Both the position numbers and the translations under genes were made by a program. Positions 10,116-22,025 of a stretch of DNA of 64,000 nucleotides are shown here, piece by piece. Under the pieces are notes generated by a model that was not told the origin of the DNA, ran no database searches, and was given only the letters and a program-made list of their open reading frames with translations. Origin of the DNA: Phytoseiulus persimilis (lineage: Eukaryota; Arthropoda; Arachnida; Mesostigmata; Phytoseiidae); the NCBI GenBank assembly GCA_037576195.1, contig CM075101.1, positions 27,962,001 to 28,026,000 of the forward strand, written 5' to 3'. The first letter of the stretch is position 1; each line of letters begins with the position of its first letter.

Positions 10116-12667
10116 GCAAAAATAATCATGGTAATCACGTCGTAGAAGTCTGATCGTAGTTATCATTGTCATCATCGATAAGAGTAGCGCTTGGGCGATG
10201 AATGGTCTGCTTCGTATTTTGTTCAGGGGTCTCGGCGAACGATGAACGTGGTCTCATGTATCATCGATGCTCATCGTGGATGGTTCATAGCAATAATAAT
10301 GTTCCTCAACTCACAACGTCTCAGAATGATGACTTCCGAATGGTATGATGCTCGTTTTAGGTATGGGCTTCTCCAGACGGCTTTCAGAGCTCTGCCAACT
10401 TCACTAAACCACTGGTTCATTCCGCATGGTATGAAAGTGAAGCTCTCCTATCGAAGCTGTACAGTCAGAAAACAAAGCCCTATTTGGCGGTTGTGAGAAC
10501 TGGTCGTTATGGTTGCCATTCATATAAATCTGGCAGCACACGAGAAACAAGGACAAGATTGAAAGTATCTATAATATATATGTACGCTCAAGCGACTCGC
10601 TTATGTCTCGAACCTCGCGCTCTAGCGGCCGAAAGAGCGTAATAATGAAGTTTCACGAAGTTCGATTCGTTCTGTCGCGGGGTTCCCGTGAGTCTCCGAT
10701 ACGCCCTGATTTTCCGAAAATTCGAGTCCGCAGAGTATTCTTCAACTCTCCGAATTGAGATTTGAGGCATATATAGAGTCAGAAGTTCTCGTTTGGGATG
10801 CTGATACTTGAGAGGAAGTTATTTCCGAGCTGCGACTCGCTGCTTGCGTCTCCTGAACAATGAACACAGATGTGATCCTTCGGAAGGGAGGGTCTCGGAT
10901 TCATGGTTTCAAGAGAGGGAAAACCATCGTCCGCTGTTCCGTGAATAGCGTATAGAACCTGTTATCAATTTCAAGTGAACTCCTGCTCGATCGGAACCTC
11001 GAGCATTCGGGTGAATGCGGAAAAGTATAATTCATCATTGACCTGCCTATTGATCCGCAGGTGAGCAATTCCCTCCAATCAACCAGCACTTAGACATGGT
11101 GATTGATTGGCATCGGGAAATCGGATTCCTCACTATATCGGAAACGGAGACGTCGCATGGGATAAATGTCGGATGGTGAGGAAACATATCCATGAACGTA
11201 TCTCCTATAAGTATACTGACGAATCGTAACGCCGGCATGAATATCACGTGTTGGCCCTCAGAGCTCGTCGACCAATTGGTTTGTTGTTTTTTTTTTATCT
11301 GTCTGTGTGTCTACTCTCATCGGTCAAGAGATCATCTGACCCCGGCATAGTAGCGAAGGGCCCTGTTACGTCACGGCATGTATATCTCCCAGTTTCAGAT
11401 TTTCCTCAAATCACCCCATCAGTCTCCTTGTTTATTATCCTTGTTTGATGTTGTCTTCGTATGTGTTCTGTCCGTCTTTCCGTTCACAACGAACTCCAAG
11501 ATGAGAATACCTATAGGGGCTGCAACTGCTGTTGCCTCTGACGATAGTGAAACGGACACAACTAATCCATTATACTCAGAAACAACTGGTAGTGGTCGGC
11601 GGACCATGACAGTATCAGGAAAGAAGCCGACCTGGCACATTCCAATCAGTCAATCATAAGCTGCTCAGCGTCAATCTGCTCCATCTCAATCGAGTGCCAA
11701 AAGCATCGCGTCGAGTTTGATCACGGTTTCGAGAAAGAAACCATAAACTTCCCTCATCAACACCACCATCATCACACAAAAGCCAACAACATCTAACCGT
11801 CGGAAGAGGGTCAGATTATAAACAACATGTTCCAACAATCGGTCAAGTACTGTCACAGTTTGAGCTGACGACCACGACAGCTGAGACCACTCTACTAGAA
11901 AATACGGAACAATCCTCATCCGAGCTCTGACTTCGTTCTACCTCTGATCGAGTAGATATCACAGCAGTACACTTCAAATGCCTTGAGTCCTCCTACCGTT
12001 AGGCGCAGATCTCTTCGCTCCCCGCCATCATCACCATCGGCAGCATCACATCGTTCCGTTTACACCATCAATAACGTCGCTCACTTCTGGTCTCACATTC
12101 CTTTCTCGAGGATAGAGTCTCGCTGCAGTCCTCCGTCGCTCGAAGTCTCCCAACTTTCAACTCGCTCAATCTCGCTCACCGTTCACTTTCTCCAGTGTTG
12201 TGTTCCCACAACTTTCTAGCTGCTGTTTCTGTCTTTAGCTTGTATTTCTCACTCGAGGGTCCGCTTTGACTGCTTTATCGCTCCTCCATGTGGGTCTCAT
12301 CGAAGTTTCTGGTCCGCTCGTTTGGCCTTCACGGCCCTCTTCGTAACGTTTCGCATGTTGTATCCTGAGCTTCTTGGATAGCGTGGAGATGAAGTTGCAC
12401 GGAATGGCCTGGAGCTCAAGAGGGCTTCATCTTGGACGTTACTCCCCTCCAGCACAGAAACCAGGACAGATTGTTAGTGTTGTATGCAGGCTTGCTCTGC
12501 AAGCTCGCTCTCGATCGTGCAAGCTTTGACGCAAGGAATTCGATTCTTGCATGATCAATTGATCCGAAGAGTGGTTGGATGAGAAAATGTCGTACTCTCA
12601 GAAAGGCATGACAGATAAAACGGTCATGGAGGGATCTAACGTAGGATAATGAATTGAAAATGCGAAA

Positions 12668-12673
12668 TTTAAT
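12668..12673 (-). terminator. Possible poly(A) signal (ATTAAA) of the FAR1-like gene
   Basis: On the minus strand this reads ATTAAA, the most common variant signal, about 730 bases beyond the TGA at 13405-13407. I saw no minus-strand AATAAA closer. The assignment is tentative. Confidence 0.3.
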
Positions 12674-13404
12674 TTTCTAACCCGGTTTCGAGCCCCACTG
12701 TGAGGCGGGCTCGCTTGAGCAATATTAAAATAATGATGTTATTCGTTCGTTCGTTTGTTTGTCTGTTTGTTTGCTGTTTGTTCATCGTACACCGTTATCG
12801 ATATCGTATCTCGTCGAGACGTCCGCGATTCCTGCACGATAATTGGCACTGCGGCCCTGAATGTTGCATGCACGGGAAGGGCAGCAGGGGCCGACCGACT
12901 ATGGTTTTGAGTTGAACGTCTCGTCAGTACTAATCCATGAACTCGGGCCAGCGACTGGCGCCTGCGATAAGAGGGCGCTCCTAGACCAAGCCCGAGCTCA
13001 CGCTTCCAGGAAAAATATCGGGATTTGGGCAAGTTCACATTCTCATAGACGAGTTTTTGAGAAAAGAAGTTCTGGAGAAAATACTAGGACTCGGTGGGCG
13101 CACTACTAGCAAAGAGCTTACGGACACACTTTGTATAAATAGGTGCTAACAGGGGCTTGTCAACGAATTGCCGAGGTCGACGCGTCGTGCAATGATGAGA
13201 AACTCGTCGAACGATGTTCATGAAATGGCTTTCAGCTTCTGTAGCTCAGGTCAGATGCGTGGGGAATTCACGATCTGCGGACACTACAGGCCTCAACGTC
13301 CTACGTGGGTTGAACCGAGCGAGCAAGCGCGCCGGCGACCGGCCGAGCGGTTGAGGAAGAACAGCATCTGGTGGTCGAAGATTGGTGGACAGGAGAGCGG
13401 ATGC

Positions 13405-15905
13405 TCAAGCGTAACCGCAGTAAGTCCGCAGAGGAACCTCCTGCGTCGCTTCGTCACGAGGCCATTCCTCTGAACTGCTCGGTGGGCTCGTGCTGCTTTC
13501 CCGTGAGCGCTCTCGATGTTGAAGTTTTTTGGGCAGATAGAATGCGGTTGTGTCGTTGCAAGCATCCCGCATCTGCAAGAAGCGCCTGAGCTTTTTGTAG
13601 GGATGAACCACCTCTGGGGAGGAAGGCCGTGACTCCACAGGGCTCGGGCTCTGCTTGTCCTCCTCCTCCGCCGGCGACCGCTGCTCACTGGGAGCGGTTG
13701 AATCCGTAGTTTTGTCGACGACTCGCGACCCTGCGCGATCTACATTGTTCTGGTTCTCCACCGAGTTGAGTGTAAGTCACCTCTCCGATCTGTAAGGACC
13801 GGTATGGCTGTGATCTCGTTGCTTCCGGGCTAGTTGACAAAGTGTCTCAAGCGTGATCGGGCCTCCTTCTCCTTGAACGGAGCCGTTCAGAGCAACGGCG
13901 GCTTTCGCGGGAACGCCGTTGAATGCACTACATCTGGCGCCGTGCTCACTGTCTGAAGACTCTTCGGCGCCTCCACCGCATTTGGCGCAAAGTCTGCAAG
14001 GGTACGTCGAGGGTTATCTCCGGTGTTCGCGGAATCACGAGCGAAAATTGCCTCGCAACTGGCTGTACGTGCTTCACTCACCTGAACAGAGGTTCGAGCT
14101 GCTCCCAGCGCAGTTCGTACTCGCTTGTGCCTATTCTCACAACTATCGACACTTGTTGCTGCTGTTGTAGTTGCATTTGTTGGTTGGGTCGGTCTTGATC
14201 TTCGGGACCAACGGGTGACGAGACGGACGTCCGCGAAACTGGTGAAGCGGGCACTTCCACTAACGGAGACGAAGCACTACTCGCGCGTCTCGACAGCCCG
14301 CTCTTAGTACTGAGATCCTGGACGAGCGAAACCTCTTCATCGTCTCCTTGTGTCATCGGAGAACGACGCGAAGCATCGGAAACGTCGATGTCGGCTTCGC
14401 CTTTGAACGAGAGAACCGCGGAGAATCCGTTGGACGGGGCCACGTTCATACTCGTTGTTGTCGACGCCTCGCTTTCACACGGCGAGAGCCTCAGACGCTT
14501 TGCTTCGGTCGTCCTCAGCACGCACTCAGGCTCCAGTAGACCGCTGGCAGTTGAGTTTGGATTGGAGCCGTTGCTTACACTTCTCGGAGGAGTAATGCCT
14601 ACAATGAATCACAGGAAGTCGGCGTAATGAATTATGGACATGGATGTTTGCTGGGAGCAATCTTGGGCCGATTTCACGAGATGACCGGTCCCGTTACGGC
14701 GCAAACCGATTCTGGCATCTGACTACGGCTGTTCGAGACTGCCCTCAGGAGAATGTCTCCCGGAACCGGACAGGGAGGCTTACCATTTTGCACAATATGA
14801 GAGAAATGAGATTGCAAATGTGAAGGCAAGCTACTTGGCGAAAACGCCCTGCTGGTTCCGGCACCTTCTTCAGGCATAGGGGGAGCGTGAGACCCCACGA
14901 AGGGACGGAATGAAGAAAGACGCTGCCCTACGTGGAGATAGAGAAAACATGTTAGTTGAGGAGCTCTCAATGTCTGAAAGGAACAGTTGATGGAGGTAAC
15001 GCTGGTTCGGGTTCTGAAGTTCAAACATCTCGGAAGGCGGCTGAGATTCTCACCCAGTAAACTGTCCGGCGAAAATGGGGGGACGAGCCCGCTCCCGTGT
15101 AGGGGGGAACCAGCCCGCATTTGGGCGAGGAACTCGCTGGGGCTCGTCGACGAAGGAACCACGCCGGACAAACCTCCGGACATTCCCCCCTGTGCCTGGA
15201 TGAGCCGAGACAAAAGAGAAGCCGAAACTTCCGGAACATTGAGATGGCCCGTCCCTGGAATCAAAAGCGATACTATAGTTTTTTTTTCCCTCCATGGGAT
15301 GCTTGTCTATCGAACCGCATGTGTGCATTTCCATCGCAGCTCGATCGAACGTCTCGATCGCTGTCTCTTACTCTTCTGGGTAGAAAGTGAAAACTTACCG
15401 GGTAGAAGGAAAGGTAGTCTGGAGAGAAACGGGTGACTGAGCACTCCTCCGGGCACCCTACCCGCACGCAGGTCCAAAGGTACGGGTGGGGATGCTGAGG
15501 GCGTGGACAGCACTGTTTCTGGCGGTGAACTCGACGACATCCCAAAGCTTCGTCCTCGACCGACAAATTGAGATGAGTGCGGAGGCATCACCGAGGACAA
15601 GAGAGGCTTCGAGCTCCGAGCTCCCTTGCGCCGCGGGGCTAACCGGTCCTGGAATTGTATTCGAGTCAAATTATTGTCTCCCTGCCCACATGAAACTGGA
15701 GCTCCGCTCTCGTTCAGAGGATCAAACATTGGTAGCCGAGCTCACCTGTCTACCGAGCCGTTCGGTAACACATATTCTGGTGTTGAGTGAAGCGCCCTCT
15801 TCCTGGGGATGATTGTGGATATGCGTGGCAGTCATGATTGCCAATCGTCTTGTCTGAGATCGATACCGCAGGTAGATGTGCGCCTTGCACTGACCCGAAC
15901 GGTTG
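13405..15905 (-). CDS. FAR1/ZSWIM3-like nuclear protein, exons 2-8 of the visible model
   Basis: Seven minus-strand exons with GT-AG ends and fully consistent phases: 15905-15746, 15648-15399, 15254-15054, 14927-14784, 14598-14082, 13993-13781, 13687-13405 (TGA at 13405). The first exon encodes the second half of a FAR1-like zinc-binding domain: CKAHIYLRYR followed by HIHNHP, the C...HxH ligand pattern of the WRKY-GCM1 fold. The rest is Ser/Pro-rich and looks disordered. It includes PVPLDLR (about 15466-15487) and VQDLSTK (about 14310), both resembling the CtBP-recruiting PxDLSxK motif, a Gln run (about 14150-14190) and a segment beginning YELRWEQLEPLF. Near 13.96 kb a CxxC (LCAKCGGG) follows, and the C terminus is acidic/basic mixed. 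Role: probably a sequence-specific transcriptional (co)repressor in the nucleus (inference). The last junction (13781 to 13687) uses a short intron of about 93 bp and is the least certain. Confidence 0.72.
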
Positions 15906-18900
15906 CTGCGAGCGGGAAAGCGAGACACGTGTTAGAGCATTCGGAATTCGAGCCACTAGCTCGACACCTAGCAGAGGTCATGACGCCATGCTGTGTCATC
16001 CGACCGACCAGCTGTTTCATAGTTCTGTATCGTGCCTGGCAAGCGGGCTGCACGACGACAGCGCGTTCAGACACACCGTAATCGAGTCACCGTTCGCGAG
16101 TCGCGATAGCGTCGGAACCTCGGTTTCGTCAGATTCGGCTTTCAAAGGCGGAGAGCCAACGGCCAAATGACAGCGCAATCGCGAACGGCTGAGATGTGGC
16201 GCGAACGGCTGCAAATCCGCAGTCAGCGGACACGACCCGCCTCCCCGAGCGAGTAGCTTCTCTCCCAGCCTATAAAAACTAGGAGGGAAGATATGGACAT
16301 ATTTTGAGTGATGAACGCGAAAAATTCAGGGGTGAGAGGAGAATATTGAGCGACCTCCACGTTGGGCGGAGCCGTCTCGGTTGGAACTTTGTTGCGGCTT
16401 GCGCAATGTTCGTCTGCCGCCGGCTCTGCTGCCGCCGAGCCCCGAACCCCGTCTGAGACTCTTTCTCCCCTCCCTTCTCCCTTCAAGTGCTCGGCCAGCC
16501 GTCTCGCTCGGGACCCTGTCAGCCCCGACGTCCCCGCTCCACTCCATGTCGGTCTCGGCCCTCCATCTACTTCGAACTCCCCTCCTTCTCGCTCTCGTCC
16601 CCCTCCTCCAGAGCAGCCGCCACCGATACGACCGCCGTCGACGCCACCGTCGCTGTTGTAGAATACTTCCATAACTTCCGTGTGTCTCACTCCGTGTCCT
16701 TGAACCCCGGTGCACGCGCAAACCTGACCACCGACGCCCACCCGCTGGAGCTAAGTGAGAGAGCGCACGGGAGTAGCAGCGGTGTCCTAGGGAGCAGAGG
16801 AAAACACACGCGTAATGTTAATGCGAACACGCAACGGGAAACCGATGGAGCATCGGCACGTGTCGTAGTACACGGGCTCTGGCGGTTGTGGGGAGTTCCT
16901 TATGCACGAGCCGCGCTCAGCGAGTTTGGCCGACGAGGTCGCAAAACAGCCCGCCGCCGGATAAACAACAATCGGGAGTCAGAAAAGCAACAACATCCGT
17001 CGCTAGGTGGAAAAACTTCGTGAATATTTGACGAGATCCAGATGAGCCTCCCCGGAACTTCGGCGGTCGTGGTTGTCCTCGGCGGGCACGCTTCGTCTTC
17101 AGGTTCCTCTGAGCTTATTGCACTTGAGATTCCCTGGAGCTTCTGCGAGAGCGGTCTGGCCTCGCCCGATGCCGTCTGCCAGGCCCTCGCTCTCCCACCT
17201 ACAAACCCCACCCAGCGACTGGATCTGCGGAACTGTCGACTCTTTCGCTCCCTCCCTGGCGGGCGGGCGGGTGGACGGACAGACAAACAGCCTGCCCGGG
17301 CTTCCTACTTAAGCATCCCCACCCACCTTCCAAGCACCCCCGCCCGCCCTACTTCGTCCGTCTGATACATTGTACCCGCTTCCAGCTCCCGCCTCTCTCC
17401 TATTTACACTACGCTCTTACCCGTCGCCGCACCGAGCGCGGATCCGCCGAATGACCGACTACTCATCCTCATACCACCCACCACCCCATTTGAAGTCCTG
17501 GATGTCGCAGGGATCATCAACGATCTCCTTCCGCGATGGCATAGGAGCCTCAGAAACTTCAGAAACAATTTCGGCTCTCTCGAGCGAAATCTCTCCAGCT
17601 GGCGCTTCGTCATAAGTTCCCTTCGTTATTTCGCCGTACAACGGATATAATGATGACGAAAAAGAGCGACATCAACGCGATTCCGTCATTCGCTGCTATA
17701 ACCCGCTGTCGTCTCCGCCTCAACAATCATCTCCGTCATCTGGATGTTTAGCAGAAGCAGGCGTCTGAATTCGCGCGCTCTCCTAGACGGAAACGGTCTC
17801 GGAAGCTTCAGAGAACGTCTCCGCGAGTCTGTCTCAACGTCCCGCGATAAAGTGGGATGTTTTTTCTTCTGTACTGAAATGTTTGACGGTGAGTTCCATA
17901 AAGCTCCGAAGGTGAAACCGATCATTCAGAATTCTGTCCCGGATCGGCCCTGGTTGAACAAGGCAGATGAACGTGGGGAGGCGGAAAGCGGAGATGAGAG
18001 CACCGACGCAGGTAGGGGAAGGAGCAACAGGCGAAAGCTCAGGGTCATTGGCGCAACTCCCCAGGATTTCATCGAGCCGCCGGCGAAAGAACACCAGAGA
18101 TGGTCTGGAGTGCCAAAGCACACAGCAAGGGACTCAGACTGTCCGGTGGGAACATTTCATCGCAAAATGTTCATCGGATGAGTTTCGTTCGCCTCCGATC
18201 AATCCCCACGACAAACACGTTGCTCACATCGACGAGATTGTTGAGAGTCCTGGCTCGGGTCGATCTCGAAGTCAGGGCTCACCCGATTCCTCCGACGCTC
18301 ATCGACGGAGCTCTCGACCTTTCGCTCGGGCCGAGTCGGATGGGTTCTGCAGTGGTCGATCCCATCAATTCTCCGAGCCCTCCGAACCTGAGAGAACGAG
18401 TTCGCTAACTAAGGGCGGGCCTGGAGGGAAGACGGCAGCTGAGGTGGATTCAATTTTTGTCAATTAGCTCTACCCCGCCCGCATGCGGAACCCGATGAAT
18501 GAGAATAAAAACGCTGACTACCCAACTGCTATCGACGCTCGCCGGCCCCGAATACATCCGGCAGCAGCGTCGCCGTCTCGATTCAGATGGAAGAACTCAG
18601 CGCAGGGAGTTTACAGAGATATTCGCTCTCTGGACCCTGATGCGTCAGTCATTTTCTCGCCAGCAACAGCAAGATCGTTGGAGTCAGGGTTTCTGATAAG
18701 TTGCGCGCGTGTTGTTTTGTTGTGGGAGCAGTTCAGAAGTGGCCGCTAAATATAGCGTCTATCTCCCACTCTTCGCTCGCACTCGGCCGTCCTCTCCAAC
18801 AGGACGGCTCGCCAGCTCACAAGTGACAGCCGCTCCAGCGGCGGCGGCGGCAACAGCGGAACTCGGGGCAGAAGCAGTCTTGCCAAGATTGAGGAGGAGG

Positions 18901-21900
18901 GCTGACACGTGTACTGCTCTCAGTCTCCGTTGCCAAGGACGGCACGCGCTTCAGTCTTTCCGAACTCGGGCACGCGGAGGTCGATGAGTTCACGGCAACA
19001 GGAGAACTCGTGCCCTGAGAGATGATGACAGCTGGTCTTGAATCCAGGCATTGATGCGAAAATATTCCCAGCTCTGTAGGAGATAACCGTGAAACGCGAA
19101 ATCCTTCGGAATTCTGAGGCGAGATCGTTGCTGGGGAATCGAGAGAAACAACCACGGCCCCTGAGAACAGCTGGTCTCTTGTCGTTTGGCAGTGCTTCTT
19201 CCGGAACTCTTTACGGAAGCTCGATTCGGTCCAACCGCATGGACGAGATGAGAGCCTCGAATCGAGCGGATACAGGCCCCAACGAAACTGAGGACAATCA
19301 GTCCTGCACATAGTTGTGCGAGCAGGCCGACGAATAGGTCGTTGAACGCAAATAGGCTCCTGGAAACTGAACTCGCAGCTGCCGACAGAATCCAGTCGCC
19401 TCGTTTGGGCAGGAACGCCGAGCGCATGAACGAACGTGGTTCGTTCGGGGATCTAGCGAGGATCCGTCTCTTTTCCTCTCGAATCTTGGAGCGCGTGGCC
19501 GCTCACTGACCCTGACATTTCAGTGCGGAAGTTTCGACGGAACGTTCACCGAGTGTCCTTGGAGAAGCCTTAACATGGCCGCGTGTAGAGGAGAGATCCC
19601 ACGTGTTCGAGGTCAATCCCTTTCCCGGCACGAGGAGAACACTGAGAATGGTTCTGCGAATAGACGGAGGAGGAGGGCGATAACGCCGTCGTCAGCAGAA
19701 TCGGCCCTCCGTTCCTTTCCGGAGGCGAACCTTCAATCAGGAAACAGAACCGTTCAAGGACTCAGACTTGCGGCCGAGTAATGGAGTATTTTGCCAGCGG
19801 GGGGAGGGGAGCCAGCTAGGAAGGGAGCTTCTCTCCGCCAGAAGGGGGTGGCTCGTCGCCACGCGAGCAACCTATACACGAGTCGAGAAGATGGAACAGT
19901 GTTCGAGCCCCTGGGAGAGGGGAACTCGTGGCGAACGCTGAAGGTTGCCTGGAACTCCTGTAATCGACTTTCCGGATTCCTCCGTTGCGTTTCGGCTCGC
20001 TATCAGCCAAGTTTGAATAATTGAAATTCTCTGGGTTCCTTGGTCGGGTTTCGAACGAAATAACGACCGTTTGGTCGAAAAAGCTGTTCTCAATCGCCTG
20101 TACAGCCACTGCGACAGGCTCCGCAAGTTCATGCTGTCAGGACTGAAGTAAGCAATTCCGAGGCATTCGGAAGCCGTCTGCGAGTTGACAGCTGACTCGC
20201 TGCGCAGATAGAGGCGGTAGTGATCCTTCTCCATGTAACACAATGTTACCTATGCTGATTGCGAAGTTCGATACCTAGAGCCGACGGAGCTCATCGTCGG
20301 CTTAATTCTGACGTGGAAGCTCCGCGATTCGTCGCCGACTGAATTCTCTCGAAGTGTCGTTAGATGACAAATCGAGCGTGTCGGGCAGTTCGTATTTGTT
20401 GACACAACCCGCAAGGAGCCTGTGTTGACAACAATGAAGCAGCGGAACGCGGAGCGGGGTTAGGCACACCGATCCGAAACCTATCGGATATACGGTGGAA
20501 CGTTTCCGCGTTTTTGGAGATGAAGGGCAGCCCTCGATGGCTTGCCCTCTCTCCTTGACCCTGAGGCAACGTGCAACACTGTAGTTGGAGTGGGGGGAAT
20601 AACTCGTGCGCGTGAGAGTCACCTCATCGAACAATGGAGCCGCACGCGAGTTATCCACCAGCGGCCGTTTTTGAATTTCCACAGCCCGACCTCTGCGTAC
20701 GAATTTAGTCGCTGCCTCGGCCTGTTCCCTCCCGTGCCATCTGTTCTGCAGTAAGCAAACTCGCTTTTCCTGATCCGCGTTCTCGAGGCCGGAGACGGCT
20801 GACAGCGAACTGAGTGATGAGACGGCGCTGGATGGGAACTCGTCGATGGATATCATTGATGAATCAGTCGTTCTTGCAGACGACCCAAAGCGAAATGCGA
20901 AAAAGTTCTTGCGATAAAATTGTTTCGATTTAACTCACGGGCACAGGTTCGGCTTTCTTCACCGAAAATCGTAGAACTGGCCTTTGTAATAGTGCTATAC
21001 TGGGGCCTTACTCCACGCTTTGAAAAATCGGGCCGCTGGGTCAATCAATCCGTTGAGGGGGGAACCGAGTTGCCGAACCCAGCCTGTTCGCGTTGGAACA
21101 GTTTGACCTCGACCATGTGTCCTTCGACTTGGGGAGCGTTCACAGTCTTCACATTTATGACTTTGGAGTACCAGGAGGGTACAGCGGGCAACAGTCGCTC
21201 CTTTCGCTCCGCCGCAGCCGGTCCTCAATCCACGGAACATGCCACCGAGACCGATGCGGTGGAATTCAATCTAGAATCCAAGCGAAACAGGGCACAGTCT
21301 CCGAATCGCTTAAGTGATCCCTGAAGAGATGTTCCTGAGCCGGTAGACTGCGTTTCTCTCTCGCTCTCTTTTCAGTTCGTTCTGGCGTAAACGTGTACAA
21401 GGTTCAAGCTGTAGGGGCCCTTCAGGGCCTGCGGCGGCCACGCAAAGGAGCAACGGTAGCTGTTCTGGGATCCCTAAATGTGAATCAGCATAGCAACAGC
21501 CGCGAATGGGGATCACGGAGTCTTTCGCAAGAACGACCCCTCTGGCCCGGGGGCCCCGATCTCCGCCGAGTTTATGGCATTCTGCAAGCGGCTCGCAGCC
21601 AGCCACTCAGGCGGGCAGGCGGGCGGGGGAGCGAGCCCGAGTTGGTGCGCCAACTGCCTGCCCGGTCGGATACAATGTATCTAGTCTGGCCCAGCCTAAC
21701 TGATAGTGGTGTTGCGAAACTGCCATCACGTTCAAGGACCCCTCCCCGTCTTCCTTCACCCCGGTGTCTGCCAGCCCGCCAGGCGATGGCGACGGCGGCG
21801 GCCTACCCACCCACCCACACTGCCGCTCGTTGGTTGGCTCTCTCGGTCGGTGGGTCTCTTCTGGACCCCTTCCAGCGATTCTGGACCCTCTCCCTTGAGC

Positions 21901-21964
21901 CTCCCTTGAGCTTACTGGGCGTCGGATGGAACAACACGTACAGGCGGTGGGCTCTAGTCTGGCT

Positions 21965-22025
21965 GTCTGGTTGGTTGGTTGGTTGGTTGGTTGGCTGGCT
22001 GGCTGGCTGACTGACTGACTGACTG
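21965..22025. repeat. Compound tetranucleotide microsatellite (TTGG-CTGG-CTGA)
   Basis: TTGG repeats change into CTGG repeats and then CTGA repeats without a gap, ending before GTGTAAGATCC. Each block differs from the next by one base, as expected for point mutation followed by slippage. It lies within the long intron. Confidence 0.85.

Larger units (their letters stand above)
9264..13404. other. Intergenic, simple and AT-rich sequence, no supported gene
   Basis: I find no exon with recognisable protein content. The stretch includes GATT tetranucleotide repeats with ATAGATACATAG motifs near 9930-9962 and a run of TA-rich dinucleotides near 10075-10115. Short ORFs are scattered on both strands. 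The 3' UTR of the minus-strand FAR1-like gene must occupy its right part; an ATTAAA variant signal (reverse strand) lies at 12668-12673. Confidence 0.5.

Noticed and set aside
13293..13688. Alternative frame for the last exon of the FAR1-like gene
   Set aside because: It would need an intron of only about 45 bp and gives an Arg-rich peptide. The chosen frame uses a 93-bp intron and gives a Glu/Ser/Pro-rich tail like the rest of the protein.
14937..15053. Read-through of the exon ending at 15054
   Set aside because: The frame stays open, but a strong donor (CTGG|GTGAGA) and a pyrimidine-rich acceptor with matching phase mark a short intron here.
16223..16741. 172-codon Gly/Arg-rich minus-strand ORF
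   Set aside because: Gly runs come from C/T-rich simple sequence, other frames are equally open, and there is no phase-consistent join to the neighbouring exons.
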